The notes beneath the pieces are model-generated. The model saw only the letters and a program-made list of their open reading frames with translations, ran no database searches and was not told the origin of the DNA. From NCBI RefSeq assembly GCF_000745015.1, contig NZ_JQNA01000002.1:6014001-6078000 (forward strand): a stretch of DNA of 64,000 bases, in the 5' to 3' direction. This document shows positions 1 to 9,325 of this stretch, one piece after another; position 1 is the stretch's first letter; every line of letters begins with the position of its first letter. Source of the stretch: Burkholderia sp. 9120 (GTDB taxonomy: Bacteria; Pseudomonadota; Gammaproteobacteria; Burkholderiales; Burkholderiaceae). The position numbers and the translations under genes were made by a program.

Positions 1-453
1 TTCGTGGGCCACTGGATCGCTACCGACCCGCGTGCATGGCCGATGCCGTTTGCCCATGGCGTGCTGTTCGCGTTCTTCCTCTCGTTCGCGCAAGCCGAGT
101 GGCGCGATTGGCTCGCGCGCCGGCCGCGTTTGTCGTGGGCTTGTCTGCCGATCTGGTTTGCGGGCTTCGTCGCGTTGATCGTGCTGCTGTTGCAGCGTGA
201 AGAGCGCTCGCAACAGTTCGCGTGGGCGCTCTTTGCGGTGATGTCGGCGGCGGGAGGGGTGCTGGAGGCGACGCGCTGGAAGGAAATGCGTACGGCGGTG
301 CCGGCGTTTTTTCGCGGTTATGTGAATATGTCCTGGATGGTGCTGGCTGTCGTGAAACCGGACATCGTTGCTTGTGTGGGCGCGGGGTTGATGAGTATCT
401 GGATCATCGAGGGTGTCAGGCGGCGGCGTGGGTTAGCCGGCAACCAAGAATAG
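1..453 (+). CDS. Membrane protein, 3' part only
   Basis: The reading frame is open from the first base of the window, so this is probably the end of a gene that begins upstream; a GTG at base 4 could be a start but has no visible ribosome site. About 150 residues are seen, with roughly four hydrophobic segments (near residues 15-30, 45-65, 75-90 and 105-140) separated by short Arg-rich loops, as in a polytopic inner-membrane protein. No family is recognised. It converges with the small membrane gene on the opposite strand. Confidence 0.55.
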   Translation, partial: FVGHWIATDPRAWPMPFAHGVLFAFFLSFAQAEWRDWLARRPRLSWACLPIWFAGFVALIVLLLQREERSQQFAWALFAVMSAAGGVLEATRWKEMRTAVPAFFRGYVNMSWMVLAVVKPDIVACVGAGLMSIWIIEGVRRRRGLAGNQE

Positions 454-487
454 TCGGTTATTGCGACATGGTTGCCGCGCGGCGGTC

Positions 488-724
488 TTATCCAGCAGTC
501 GCTTTCCACCATAGATACGCGCCGGCCGAACCCACCAATAGGGCAGTAGCCGTATAGAAGACGGCTGGCTTTCTCAGCACGTCCAACCTGTCGGCAGGCG
601 CCATTTCTTCGTTGTCCAGGTCGGAGAAATTGATGCCTCGATCTCTCGGAAAGAGGCTAATCAACATCACACCACCCGAGCCGACAAAAAGTACAAGCAG
701 AAGTATCAGTAAAGGTGTTGTCAC
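488..724 (-). CDS. Small two-helix membrane protein, unknown function
   Basis: 78 residues. An N-terminal hydrophobic helix (about residues 4-24) and a second one (about 54-72) flank an acidic middle segment rich in Asp and Glu. It lies 62 bases downstream of the PAAR gene on the same strand and may be co-transcribed with it. Genes behind PAAR genes are sometimes effector or immunity genes, but nothing in this protein shows such a role, so the function is left open. Confidence 0.5.
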   Translation of the reverse strand: MTTPLLILLLVLFVGSGGVMLISLFPRDRGINFSDLDNEEMAPADRLDVLRKPAVFYTATALLVGSAGAYLWWKATAG

Positions 725-786
725 CTCAAAACCCTCATCGTTTCATCCACCGAACCGTTAAAGGTGGTTTGAGCGTCGGCCATACC

Positions 787-1370
787 TCACTCCAACATCG
801 CAGACAACAGAGAGTGGACGAGCGAGCGAGAGGGCTTTTCATAGTCGATCGCAAGCTCGACTTTCTGGCAGGGAGTAGCGTTCGGCCGCTCAAAATGAAC
901 AATGTTGTTAGCATCGAACGTCCCATGCGCGACCGAGCCATCTGCAAAATGGGCACGACACCCTAAACCCTCACAGCTTCCTCTTCCATTGAGAGCAAAC
1001 CGTATCCAATGGTCACTTGCCGGCGTTTCGTTTATCGATGCGCCGTCTGAACCGAACCCCATGCGAGCCAACTCATGCGCTTCAAAACTCATTGTCATGT
1101 CTGACTGGGAAGCGAGCATCACAGGAAGCGGGTAACACTGACATGCACAAACATCACCTTCCAACGCCGCTTGTTTGCCCATTAGGTTCCCTGCCCACCG
1201 AGGACCTCGCGGGACGATTTTCCCCATGGAACAGCATGCGGGGCACTCGACAGTTGCGCCAACGAAAGTCAGTTGCGTTCCGTGGTGAGACATGAGAGCA
1301 ATACCTTCGGTGGCAGCCCCCCGGCTGAAGACTTGTCGCCGACTTTCAGATAACTACGTTTCATCGCCAT
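787..1370 (-). pseudogene. PAAR-domain protein, frameshifted
   Basis: PAAR proteins cap the VgrG spike of type VI secretion systems. The intact part (787-1293, 168 residues) carries the typical PAAR pattern: VECPAC, then GKIVPRGPRW, GKQAALEGD and CACQC, followed by the ASQSD segment common in Burkholderia PAAR proteins. The expected N-terminus (starting MAMKRSYLKVGDKSSAGG) is encoded just upstream in another frame. The two frames meet at a run of six C (1317-1322 on the plus strand); one extra base there would restore a continuous protein. This is a real one-base deletion, a slippage-prone switch, or a sequencing error. Downstream use of the ATG at 1293 would remove the N-terminal strand of the domain. 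Confidence 0.75.
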
Positions 1371-1523
1371 TTCCATAATTCAGTCATCCGAATAAATATC
1401 GCATTCTCGAAGGTATGAGCAATTGAGAATTTGTCAATAGTTGATGTCGAATCGACTTATGCGGATAACACCCATCGGCATCTGAGAAAAATCCGAAAGC
1501 CTCTCGGAATTGCCCCAACAACA

Positions 1524-1549
1524 AAGGGCGCACCACCCGGTGCGCCCTT
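1524..1549 (-). terminator. Hairpin downstream of the MFS transporter gene
   Basis: An 11-base perfect stem (AAGGGCGCACC/GGTGCGCCCTT) with a four-base loop lies about 60 bases past the end of the leftward catabolic operon. There is no strong T-run on the minus strand, so it is a plausible but not classical terminator. Confidence 0.45.
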
Positions 1550-1611
1550 CGCCTTCCTGCCATCGCGGTACTACCCATCACCGCCCACCAAACCCCTTAC
1601 ACGAGCAACGC

Positions 1612-3015
1612 TCAAGCCTCCAACTGCTCCAGCACCTTGCCCTTGGTCTCGATCCCAAGAAAATGCACCGCGATCGCCGCAACAAACGGCACAGCCGCGA
1701 GAATATAAAACGCGACCTGCAAGTTACCGCCGATCATCGTCTTCGACACGATAGCCGGTGCGAAAATCGCCGCCACCTTCAACCACGCGCCGCCAACGCC
1801 GCAGCCCATCGCACGGATACTGGTCGGGTACAACTCCGGCGTGTACACATACGCCGTGATAAACCCGCAAGCCAGGAACCCGAGCGAGAACGCGCAGCAC
1901 GTCGCCACCACATACACCGACGAATCGTGGAACACGCCGGCCAGCAGCAATGAAATCGCGCATGCCACAAACGACAGATTGATAATCGGCTTGCGTCCCA
2001 CCTTATCCACCAGCAGCGCGCAGGTCAGCGACCCCACCACGCCCAGCACCGAAGCCGCCACCGCCAGGTTCAGCGCCAGTTGCAGCGGCGCGTGATAGAC
2101 CGTGCGATAGATCGTCGGCAGCCAGGTCGAGAGACCGTACTGAATGAAGCCGCAGGTCACCCACAGCATCGCCACGGCGAGCGTGCGCTTCAGATACGCC
2201 GGACCGAACAGGTCGCTCATACGGCGCTTCGGATGACGATTGACCATCGCTTCGAATTCGGCCGACTGCGTCACCGGCGGCAACGGCCCCTTCGTGGCGC
2301 GTTCAAACGCATGCACGGCGGCGTCGGCGTCGGCCATCCGTTCACGTTCGGCGAGCCAGCGCGGCGATTCCGGCACGAGCTTGCGCAACACGAAGAACAG
2401 AATCAACGGCATGCCGCCGATAAAGTACATGACCTGCCAGCCGAAACGCGGCACGATCCAGGCGCCCAACGCATTCGACGCGAGCAGCCCGACTGGAAAA
2501 ACGATTTCATACAACAGCACGAAACGGCCGCGACCATGCGCACGGCTGATCTCGTTGATGTACGTCGCGGCCACCGGCAGTTCGCCGCCGAGCCCCAAAC
2601 CCTGAATCACGCGCAGCACCAAGAAAGCGGCAAACGTCGGCGCAAAACCGCACGCAATACTGGTAACGCCGATAATCCCCGAGCTCAGCGCAATCGCCCG
2701 CACGCGGCCCTTGCGTTCCGCGTACCACGGAAACACGAACGCGCCGATCAGTTGCCCGACCGAACCGGAGCCGATCAGAAAGCCGATCTCCCACGGTGTC
2801 AGATGCCACTTCGCGATCAGAATCGGCAGCGTGGCCGCGATGGCGATCACGTCGAAGCCGTCGAAGAACGTCGCGAGTCCGATCAAAATACGCGCGCGCA
2901 CCTGCATCGCGTTGCCTGGCAAACGCTCCAGACGCGCGATGATCGAGCCCCGGGTGACAGGGCCTGAGACACCGGCGCTGCTGCGGTCCCCCATAGTGTT
3001 ATCGATAGTTCTCAT
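1612..3015 (-). CDS. MFS transporter, aromatic acid:H+ symporter type
   Basis: About 467 residues with twelve predicted membrane helices in two halves. The MFS loop motif appears between helices 2 and 3 (WYAERKGR) and again in the second half (LLVDKVGRK), with a sugar/aromatic-acid transporter pattern RVIQGLGLGGELPVA in helix 4. The family takes up organic acids, often aromatic carboxylates, with protons. It is the last gene of the Rieske oxygenase operon, so it most likely imports the operon substrate. The open frame extends to a TTG at 3048, but the ATG at 3015, preceded by GGACGG, is the better start and avoids overlap with the reductase gene. Confidence 0.85.
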   Translation of the reverse strand: MRTIDNTMGDRSSAGVSGPVTRGSIIARLERLPGNAMQVRARILIGLATFFDGFDVIAIAATLPILIAKWHLTPWEIGFLIGSGSVGQLIGAFVFPWYAERKGRVRAIALSSGIIGVTSIACGFAPTFAAFLVLRVIQGLGLGGELPVAATYINEISRAHGRGRFVLLYEIVFPVGLLASNALGAWIVPRFGWQVMYFIGGMPLILFFVLRKLVPESPRWLAERERMADADAAVHAFERATKGPLPPVTQSAEFEAMVNRHPKRRMSDLFGPAYLKRTLAVAMLWVTCGFIQYGLSTWLPTIYRTVYHAPLQLALNLAVAASVLGVVGSLTCALLVDKVGRKPIINLSFVACAISLLLAGVFHDSSVYVVATCCAFSLGFLACGFITAYVYTPELYPTSIRAMGCGVGGAWLKVAAIFAPAIVSKTMIGGNLQVAFYILAAVPFVAAIAVHFLGIETKGKVLEQLEA

Positions 3016-3040
3016 GCCGTGGTGCCGTCCGTAGATGTGG

Positions 3041-4306
3041 TTAGGCAAGCGCCGTCGAGGCGTCGGTCAGGGTGGCAAGGTCGATCGTCCGGCCTTGGTT
3101 CATCCATTTGCGCGACAGTTTCAGTTCGCGCGGCGTGTTGATGGCGATTACGCCGCGAATCGCGCCGTCTTCCAGATGGAACAGCGTGGCGCGTTTGCCC
3201 GGCAAATCGCCGCGTACGGCGAGTTGCGCGTCGGCCGGAATGTCGCCGAGAATTTGCAGATTGACGTCGTACTGATCGGACCAGAACCACGGAATATCCG
3301 CGTACGGTTCGAAGTGGCCGAGCAACGCTTTCGCCGTGGAGATCGCCTGGTTCTGCGCATTGGCCCACGATTCGAGCCGCACGCGGCGCTTCAACCACGC
3401 GCTCGGATGATTGGCCACGTCGCCGCACGCGAAAATGCGCGGATCGTCGGTCGCGCCGAAATGATCGACCACGATGCCGTCTTCCACCTTCACGCCCGCC
3501 GCTTCGGCCAGCGCCGTATGCGGCGTCAGACCGATGCCGCATACGGCGAAATCGGCGTCCAGCGTCGAGCCGTCCGCGAACGTCGCGCGAATCCGGTTGG
3601 CGTCGTTCGGATGATCTTCGAGCTTCACGAGCGACGCATTCAGACGCACGTCCACGCCATTCGCGCGATGCAGGTCGAGCAGGAAACTGGAGACCATCGG
3701 CGGCAACGAACGCGCACACAGACGTGGCGCGCCTTCGACCACCGACGCTTCCACACCGAGCTTGCGCGCGGTGGCCGCGACTTCGAGGCCGATCCAGCCG
3801 CCGCCCACCACCAGCACACGTCGACTCGCACGCAGCCGCTCACCGAGCGCGACGGCTTCGTCGAGCGTGCGCAGATAGGCAATGTGCGAGGTCTTGACGA
3901 GCGCGTCCGGCAAACGGCGCGCCGCGCCGCCCGTGGCAATCACCAGACGGTCGTACTGCACTTCGCGGCCCGACTGCGTGCGCACGATACGTTGTTCACG
4001 GTCGATCAAGTTCGCGCAATCCGGCTGCCACGCTTCCACGTTCAACGCGTCGAAGTCGTCGGGCTTCACGAGACGCACGGTGTCGATATCCGCTTCGCCG
4101 GCCAGCACCGCTTTCGACAACGGCGGGCGTTCGTACGGCAGATGCACTTCGTCGGCGATCATCACGAGACGGCCGTCGAAGCCTTCCTTGCGCAGCGTCT
4201 TGACGACCCAGCCGGCCGCCTGTCCGCCGCCGATCACGACGATCGTGCGCGGCGCTTCGAGTCCTTCGTGTGCGGCTTGCGCCTTGGCAACAGCAGCGTC
4301 AGTCAT
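3041..4306 (-). CDS. FAD-dependent ferredoxin reductase of a Rieske oxygenase system
   Basis: 421 residues of the BphA4/HcaD/rubredoxin-reductase fold: an N-terminal FAD-binding glycine motif (GGGQAAG, about residues 26-32), a second NAD(P)H-binding GGGWIG motif in the middle, and the C-terminal FAD signature IFACGDVAN. It would pass electrons from NADH to the Rieske ferredoxin encoded at the start of the operon. Its ATG overlaps the end of the preceding dioxygenase gene by eight bases, indicating translational coupling. The pairing with this particular ferredoxin is inferred from context. Confidence 0.9.
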   Translation of the reverse strand: MTDAAVAKAQAAHEGLEAPRTIVVIGGGQAAGWVVKTLRKEGFDGRLVMIADEVHLPYERPPLSKAVLAGEADIDTVRLVKPDDFDALNVEAWQPDCANLIDREQRIVRTQSGREVQYDRLVIATGGAARRLPDALVKTSHIAYLRTLDEAVALGERLRASRRVLVVGGGWIGLEVAATARKLGVEASVVEGAPRLCARSLPPMVSSFLLDLHRANGVDVRLNASLVKLEDHPNDANRIRATFADGSTLDADFAVCGIGLTPHTALAEAAGVKVEDGIVVDHFGATDDPRIFACGDVANHPSAWLKRRVRLESWANAQNQAISTAKALLGHFEPYADIPWFWSDQYDVNLQILGDIPADAQLAVRGDLPGKRATLFHLEDGAIRGVIAINTPRELKLSRKWMNQGRTIDLATLTDASTALA

Positions 4307-5264
4307 TTTTCCGCTCCGTCATGAACTTGCCTTCCGGCGCCTTCGCGTTCTTCTGCCGCCGCGTATTACCGTCGATGCCGCCGTCGATCGCCCATTCGGC
4401 GAACACGGTCGGACCCGGTTCGAAGTCACGCGGCTGCCAGTCGGGCGTGAGTTGATCTTCGTCGGCGTAGTACTCGATCAGGCCGCCGGCCGGATTCTGG
4501 AAGTACCAGAAGTACGCCGACGACACCGGATGCCGTCCCGGTCCAAGCTGCGTATCCCAACCGCAGCGGCTGATATGCATGCCGCCGCCGAACACTTCGT
4601 GGATATCGCGCACGGTGAACGCGACGTGATTCAGACCGCGCTTGCCGCCCGGCAACGCCAGCAGAAAAATGTCGTGGTGGCCGCCGTGCGGCGCGCAACG
4701 CATGAACGCGCCGCGGCCCGGATAGCGGTCCGACATCTCGAAGCCGAGCAGTTCCTGATAGAACTTTTCCTGTTCGGCGAGCTGGTTGGTGAAGAACACC
4801 ACGTGACCGACTTCGACCGGTTCGGCGCGCTCGTAAATCGTCGACGGCTGATCGACGCGCAAGGTTTGCCCCCACACGTTCGACGGCGAGCCGTGAATGT
4901 CGAGCGCGCGCTTGCGGGTCACTTCCACGCGAATCGCCATACCGTTCGGATCGATACAGCCGACCGCGTCGTCGGTTTCGAAATGACCCGGTTGACCGGC
5001 AAAGCGGCCGCGCAGTGCGTCGAGTTCCGCTTTCGTGGCGACGCCCCAGGTCACTTCGCGCAACGTCGGGCCTTCTTCGAACGCGGGCGGCAGCGACGCG
5101 TCATTCGCGTCCACCGCGAGCACCGTGCAACCGTTCAGCGTTTCGAAGCGCGCATGCGTTTCGTCGTGCGCGACTTCCTTCAAGCCCCAGTCCGCGAAAA
5201 AGCGGCGGCAGGCGGCCAGATCCGTCACGCCGTAAATAATCTGTTCAATGCCGAGAATCGTCAT
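4299..5264 (-). CDS. Extradiol-type ring-cleavage dioxygenase, VOC family
   Basis: 321 residues made of two VOC (glyoxalase/bleomycin-resistance) domains, the layout of type I extradiol dioxygenases such as catechol 2,3-dioxygenase. The second domain holds the facial triad of the Fe(II) site: His154 (EVGHVVFF), His213 (LNHVAF) and Glu264 (GGLIEYY). A catecholic intermediate made by the Rieske oxygenase and an SDR is the obvious substrate; which catechol cannot be told from sequence. A charged tail of about 40 residues follows the second domain. The gene is 31 bases downstream of the aldehyde dehydrogenase gene. Confidence 0.85.
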   Translation of the reverse strand: MTILGIEQIIYGVTDLAACRRFFADWGLKEVAHDETHARFETLNGCTVLAVDANDASLPPAFEEGPTLREVTWGVATKAELDALRGRFAGQPGHFETDDAVGCIDPNGMAIRVEVTRKRALDIHGSPSNVWGQTLRVDQPSTIYERAEPVEVGHVVFFTNQLAEQEKFYQELLGFEMSDRYPGRGAFMRCAPHGGHHDIFLLALPGGKRGLNHVAFTVRDIHEVFGGGMHISRCGWDTQLGPGRHPVSSAYFWYFQNPAGGLIEYYADEDQLTPDWQPRDFEPGPTVFAEWAIDGGIDGNTRRQKNAKAPEGKFMTERKND

Positions 5265-5295
5265 AACGTGCCTCTTGCGGTTCCTGCGTGTCGGT

Positions 5296-6795
5296 TTAGT
5301 TGGCCCACGCCAGCGGCGCGTCGTTCAAGCCCCAGTAGAGGCTCTTCTGTTGCATGTATTCGCGGATGCCGAGCCGGCCCTTCTCGCGGCCCATGCCGCT
5401 CTCCTTCCAGCCGCTGAACGGCGTCGAGATCGAGAACAGCTTGTAGGTGTTGATCCAGATGGTGCCGGCTTCGAGCGCGCGGGCAATCCGGTAAGCGCGC
5501 TTGTAGTCGCGCGTCCAGATGCCGGCGGCGAGGCCGAACACGCTGTGGTTCGCATCTTTCAGCAACGCGGCTTCGTCGTCGAACGGCATGGCCACCAAAA
5601 CCGGGCCGAAAATTTCTTCCTGGCAGATGCGCGCGTCATTCGTGAGGCCTTCGAGAATCGTCGGCTGAAAGTAGGTGCCTTGTTCGCGGCCATCGCCGAC
5701 CGGACGCTCCCCGCCGCACAGCAGGCGGCCGCCTTCTTCGAGACCCAGCGCGACGTAACGCTCAACCGTTTCGCGATGCGCCGCCGTGATCAGCGGACCC
5801 ATTTGCGTTTCGGCGCGCGACGGATCGCCGACGCGCAGCTTGCGCGCGCCTTCCGCGAGACGCTTCATGAACGCGTCGTAGATCGAGCGCTGCACGAACA
5901 ACCGCGACCCGGCAATGCACGCTTCGCCCGACGAACTGAAAATGCCGTACAGCACGCCGTTGACCGCGTGATCGAGATCGGCGTCGTCGAACACGATGGT
6001 CGGCGATTTGCCGCCGAGTTCCAAAGAAACCGGCATCAGCTTGTCGGCCGCGATACGCGCGATGCCGCGACCTACTTCGGTGCCGCCCGTGAACGACACT
6101 TTCTTCACCAGCGGATGACGCACCAGCACGTCGCCGATTACCGAGCCCTTGCCCGGCACCACGCTGATCACGCCCTTCGGCACACCGGCTTCTTCGCAGA
6201 TGCGCGCCAACGCCAGCGAGATCAAAGGCGTCACTTCAGCGGGTTTCAGCACGACGGCATTCCCACCCGCCAGGGCCGGCGCCAGCTTCTGCGCGTCGGA
6301 CGCGATCGGCGAATTCCACGGCACGATGGCCGCGATCACGCCGATCGGTTCATAGATGCTCATGGTCAGATAATCGCCGCGCGAGGGCGTGACTTCTTCG
6401 TCGAGCGTTTCGAGGCAAGCCGCGAAATAGCGGAACGTGTTGGCGGCGCTCGCCACCAGCACGCGCGTTTCGCTTATCGGCTTGCCGTTGTCGCGACGCT
6501 GCAATTGCGCGAGCGCTTCATGACGCGCCATGATCAGATCGGCGATGCGATACAGAACCAGCGCACGTTGATGCGGCTTCAATCCCGACCAGTCCGCTTT
6601 GCGCCATGCGATGTCGGCGGCTTCGATGGCGTCGCAGGCGTCGTCGGCATTGGCCGTCGAAATTTCCATGTTGACCGACTGATCCGCCGGATACAGGCTT
6701 TTGTACGGGTTGCCACGCCCTTGCCGCCATTCGCCGCCGATAAAAATATCGCCGTTGGGCACGAGGCTGGTATCGAAGTGAGTCATGTCGGTCAT
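5296..6795 (-). CDS. NAD(P)-dependent aldehyde dehydrogenase
   Basis: 499 residues, full length for the family. Visible motifs are the coenzyme site FTGGTEVG, the general base Glu259 in ELGGKSP, and the catalytic Cys293 in SSSGEACIAGSR. It should oxidise an aldehyde, probably one produced by the ThDP enzyme or by the hydrolytic steps of the same operon, to a carboxylic acid. The substrate is not predictable. It lies between the aspartate dehydrogenase-like and extradiol dioxygenase genes. Confidence 0.9.
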   Translation of the reverse strand: MTDMTHFDTSLVPNGDIFIGGEWRQGRGNPYKSLYPADQSVNMEISTANADDACDAIEAADIAWRKADWSGLKPHQRALVLYRIADLIMARHEALAQLQRRDNGKPISETRVLVASAANTFRYFAACLETLDEEVTPSRGDYLTMSIYEPIGVIAAIVPWNSPIASDAQKLAPALAGGNAVVLKPAEVTPLISLALARICEEAGVPKGVISVVPGKGSVIGDVLVRHPLVKKVSFTGGTEVGRGIARIAADKLMPVSLELGGKSPTIVFDDADLDHAVNGVLYGIFSSSGEACIAGSRLFVQRSIYDAFMKRLAEGARKLRVGDPSRAETQMGPLITAAHRETVERYVALGLEEGGRLLCGGERPVGDGREQGTYFQPTILEGLTNDARICQEEIFGPVLVAMPFDDEAALLKDANHSVFGLAAGIWTRDYKRAYRIARALEAGTIWINTYKLFSISTPFSGWKESGMGREKGRLGIREYMQQKSLYWGLNDAPLAWAN

Positions 6796-6819
6796 TCCGG
6801 TTTGCTTGCTTCTGCTAAT

Positions 6820-6847
6820 GGCTTAGGGCTTGAGGCTTAAGGCTTAA
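6820..6847. repeat. Four tandem copies of a 7-base unit GGCTTRR
   Basis: Units GGCTTAG, GGCTTGA, GGCTTAA and GGCTTAA follow each other without gaps in the spacer between the aldehyde dehydrogenase and aspartate dehydrogenase-like genes. The last unit contains the stop codon of the latter. Confidence 0.8.
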
Positions 6848-7674
6848 ATCACGCAACGTGCCGCGCGATTGCGCAGCGCGCGAATCGCGCTGTAAGCGGT
6901 CAACGCGGACGTCTTCGGGTTATCCGGCAGCGGCTTGCCGCACATTTCTAGCGACATCTCGCCGAACGCGCCGCGCGCGAGAATGCGGTGCACGTTGCGC
7001 GTCACGTTCGGGTCCGCGATCAGGCGCACCGTGGTGTGGTCCAGACCGAGACCAGCCAGCGCAATCGTCGCGGCCACGTTGGCGTTCTTCGGATACAGCC
7101 GCGCCGCTTCGCGCGCGCTGCCTTCGAAGATCACCGTCTCTTCCGTCAGCGCATTCAGATCGCAGACCTGTTCCGCCGGCGTGCCGAGCCAGCCGGTGGG
7201 CGGCTTGCGGCCGGTGTACAGCACTTCGTCGAGGCCGCCCAGTTTCGCGGCGGCCAGCGCATCCACGCCGCCAATTGCGCCGGAGAGCAGCGTCAGCGTC
7301 GCGTCGCCTTCGTCGGCGGCGGCGGACAACGCGTCGAGCAACAGCATGTCGGACAGCGCACCGATCGAAGCCACCGCGCAATCGGTGCCGGCCTTCAGCA
7401 ACGGCACCACGTGATCGACCAGCGCGCTATGTCCCGCGCACTCCAGCGCGAAATGCGGCTGGCTGCTCAACGCGGCCACGGAGGCCACCACGTCCACGGA
7501 CGACCCCACTACTTCACGCACCGACGCCATATGACGTTCCGGCACGATCACGTGCGACACGCGCACGGTCGGATCGGCGGCGACCGAGCGATACACCGCC
7601 TGGCCGATCGCGCCGAAGCCGATCATCGCGACGTCGACGGGTGCGTGATGCCCCGCGTAGCCGGCGTCATGCAT
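6844..7674 (-). CDS. L-aspartate dehydrogenase-like protein (NadX/AspDH family)
   Basis: 276 residues. The N-terminus has a Rossmann motif (GFGAIG, residues 19-24). The AspDH family signatures follow: SGAIGG (131-136), [10 protein letters not shown] (194-203) and [12 protein letters not shown] with the likely catalytic His229, then NPKTS near the end. AspDH interconverts aspartate and iminoaspartate/oxaloacetate plus ammonia with NAD(P). In a ring-oxidation operon it may instead act on a nitrogen-containing intermediate; this is inference. Its start overlaps the ThDP gene by eight bases. Confidence 0.85.
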   Translation of the reverse strand: MHDAGYAGHHAPVDVAMIGFGAIGQAVYRSVAADPTVRVSHVIVPERHMASVREVVGSSVDVVASVAALSSQPHFALECAGHSALVDHVVPLLKAGTDCAVASIGALSDMLLLDALSAAADEGDATLTLLSGAIGGVDALAAAKLGGLDEVLYTGRKPPTGWLGTPAEQVCDLNALTEETVIFEGSAREAARLYPKNANVAATIALAGLGLDHTTVRLIADPNVTRNVHRILARGAFGEMSLEMCGKPLPDNPKTSALTAYSAIRALRNRAARCVI

Positions 7675-9325
7675 GTTCCGGCTCCTCTTTCTTGACCGGC
7701 GGGCCCGCGAACGCGGTGGCGAACGAGCCGACCGACAGCATGTCGACTTCGACCAGCACGGGGCCGGCCTTCGCCATACCTTCGCGAATGATCGCGTCGA
7801 CCTGATCGAGCGATTTGACGCGGTAGTGCGTGAGCTTCAGGCTCTCGCAGAACTGCGCGAAATCCGGTTGATGCAGATCGACGTAGCAGCGCCGGCCACC
7901 GTATTGCGCGTCCTGAATGTTGCGGATCACGCCGTAGCACTGGTCGTTCATCAGCACGATCATCACGTTGGCGTTTTCCTGCACGGCCGTGGCGAGTTCG
8001 CCGACGTTGACCATCAAGCCGCCATCGCCGACGAGACACACGGTCTTCGCCGCGCTACCAGCAAGCGCAGCGCCGATGCCCATCTGCATGCCTTGGCCGA
8101 TGCCGCCGCCAAGCGCATGCACGCCCGCGCGCGGCGAGAAGATCTGCAGCATCCGGTTGCCCCAGGTGCTGTTCGAGATCGTGACGTCGCGCACCCAGTT
8201 GTAGTCGCGACCCACCGCGCCTTGCAGCGCGTCGACGAGTTGCTTGTATGGACCGAGGCCCTTGCCCACGTCGGCGACTGCGCTGACGCGCGCGGCGGAA
8301 AGATCGGCGGCGAAGGTGGGATCGACCTTGAGGCGGCCTTCGAGCAGCGTCGCCAGTTCTTCGAGTACGGCGGAGGCGTCACCGTGAATGAACATCTCGT
8401 TGCGATAACCGCGGTTGTCGGCGAGCGCGTCGGCGTCGATGCGATACAGCGGCTGCGGCAGCGCGAGCTTGTACTTCAGCGTTTCATTGCCACGCAGACG
8501 CGAACCGACGACCAGCAGCGCATCGCAAGTCTTGTAGAAACTTTCGACCGCCGCGTGCACATTGAACGCGCCGAGCGTCGCCGGATGATCTTCCGGCAGC
8601 ACGCCACGGCCTTGCACGCTGGTCACCACGCCGAAGCCGAGGGCCACCAGACGTTCGACCGCCTTGGCCGCGTGACGCGTGCCGCCGCCAAGCCACAGCA
8701 ACGGGCGCTTCGCGTTGACCAGTTGCTCGGCCAGTTGCGCGACGCGCTGCTTGCAATGCGTGAGCGTCGTGATGTGCGGTGCAGCCAGGTCGGCGGGCCA
8801 TTCGACTTCCGCCGCCTGAATGTCGATCGGAATCTCGACGCTCACCGGGCCGCTCGGCGCGGTTTGCGCAACGCGCACGGCTTCGCGGATGGTCGGCAGC
8901 GCGGTGTCGACCGAGCGCACGCGAAACGCGGCTTTCGAAATCGACGACAGCATCGCGAGTTGATCCGGCGCTTCGTGGATATACGCGAGGTCCTGATCGA
9001 GGTATTCGGTTTCGATCTGACCGGTGACGTGCAGCAATGCGGTGCCGGCGGTCAGCGCTTCGACCATCGCGCCCGCTGCGTTGCCCGCCGCCGTGCCGGT
9101 GCTGGTGAACGCGACGCCGAGGCCGCCCGACACACGCGCCAGACCGTCGGCCATATTCACCGCGCCGGCTTCGCCGCGCGCGCCGACGTAGCGGATCTTG
9201 CCGCGGTTATGGATCGCGTCGAGGATCGGCATGTTGTGGATCGAGATCACGCCGAATGCGGTTTGAACGCCGCATTGCTCGAGAAAGGCGGCGATCAGTT
9301 CGCCAACGGTGGTTTTTTTAGACAT
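7667..9325 (-). CDS. Thiamine diphosphate-dependent enzyme, acetolactate synthase/decarboxylase-like
   Basis: 552 residues with the three-domain ThDP layout. Glu52 in the N-terminal ARGEAGAV motif is the cofactor-activating glutamate, and the ThDP/Mg motif begins at GDGG (433) and ends at MND (Asn460). Enzymes of this group decarboxylate 2-oxo acids or make or break acyloin bonds. Here a 2-oxo acid arising from ring cleavage is a reasonable substrate. I chose ATG 9325, preceded by TGGAGG and overlapping the SDR gene by eight bases like other genes of the operon; an upstream ATG at 9349 has no such site. Confidence 0.85.
   Translation of the reverse strand: MSKKTTVGELIAAFLEQCGVQTAFGVISIHNMPILDAIHNRGKIRYVGARGEAGAVNMADGLARVSGGLGVAFTSTGTAAGNAAGAMVEALTAGTALLHVTGQIETEYLDQDLAYIHEAPDQLAMLSSISKAAFRVRSVDTALPTIREAVRVAQTAPSGPVSVEIPIDIQAAEVEWPADLAAPHITTLTHCKQRVAQLAEQLVNAKRPLLWLGGGTRHAAKAVERLVALGFGVVTSVQGRGVLPEDHPATLGAFNVHAAVESFYKTCDALLVVGSRLRGNETLKYKLALPQPLYRIDADALADNRGYRNEMFIHGDASAVLEELATLLEGRLKVDPTFAADLSAARVSAVADVGKGLGPYKQLVDALQGAVGRDYNWVRDVTISNSTWGNRMLQIFSPRAGVHALGGGIGQGMQMGIGAALAGSAAKTVCLVGDGGLMVNVGELATAVQENANVMIVLMNDQCYGVIRNIQDAQYGGRRCYVDLHQPDFAQFCESLKLTHYRVKSLDQVDAIIREGMAKAGPVLVEVDMLSVGSFATAFAGPPVKKEEPEHA

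Noticed and set aside
2080..2967. Long plus-strand frame opposite the MFS transporter
   Set aside because: Arg/His/Gln-rich shadow translation typical of GC-rich antisense frames; the transporter on the minus strand is clearly real.
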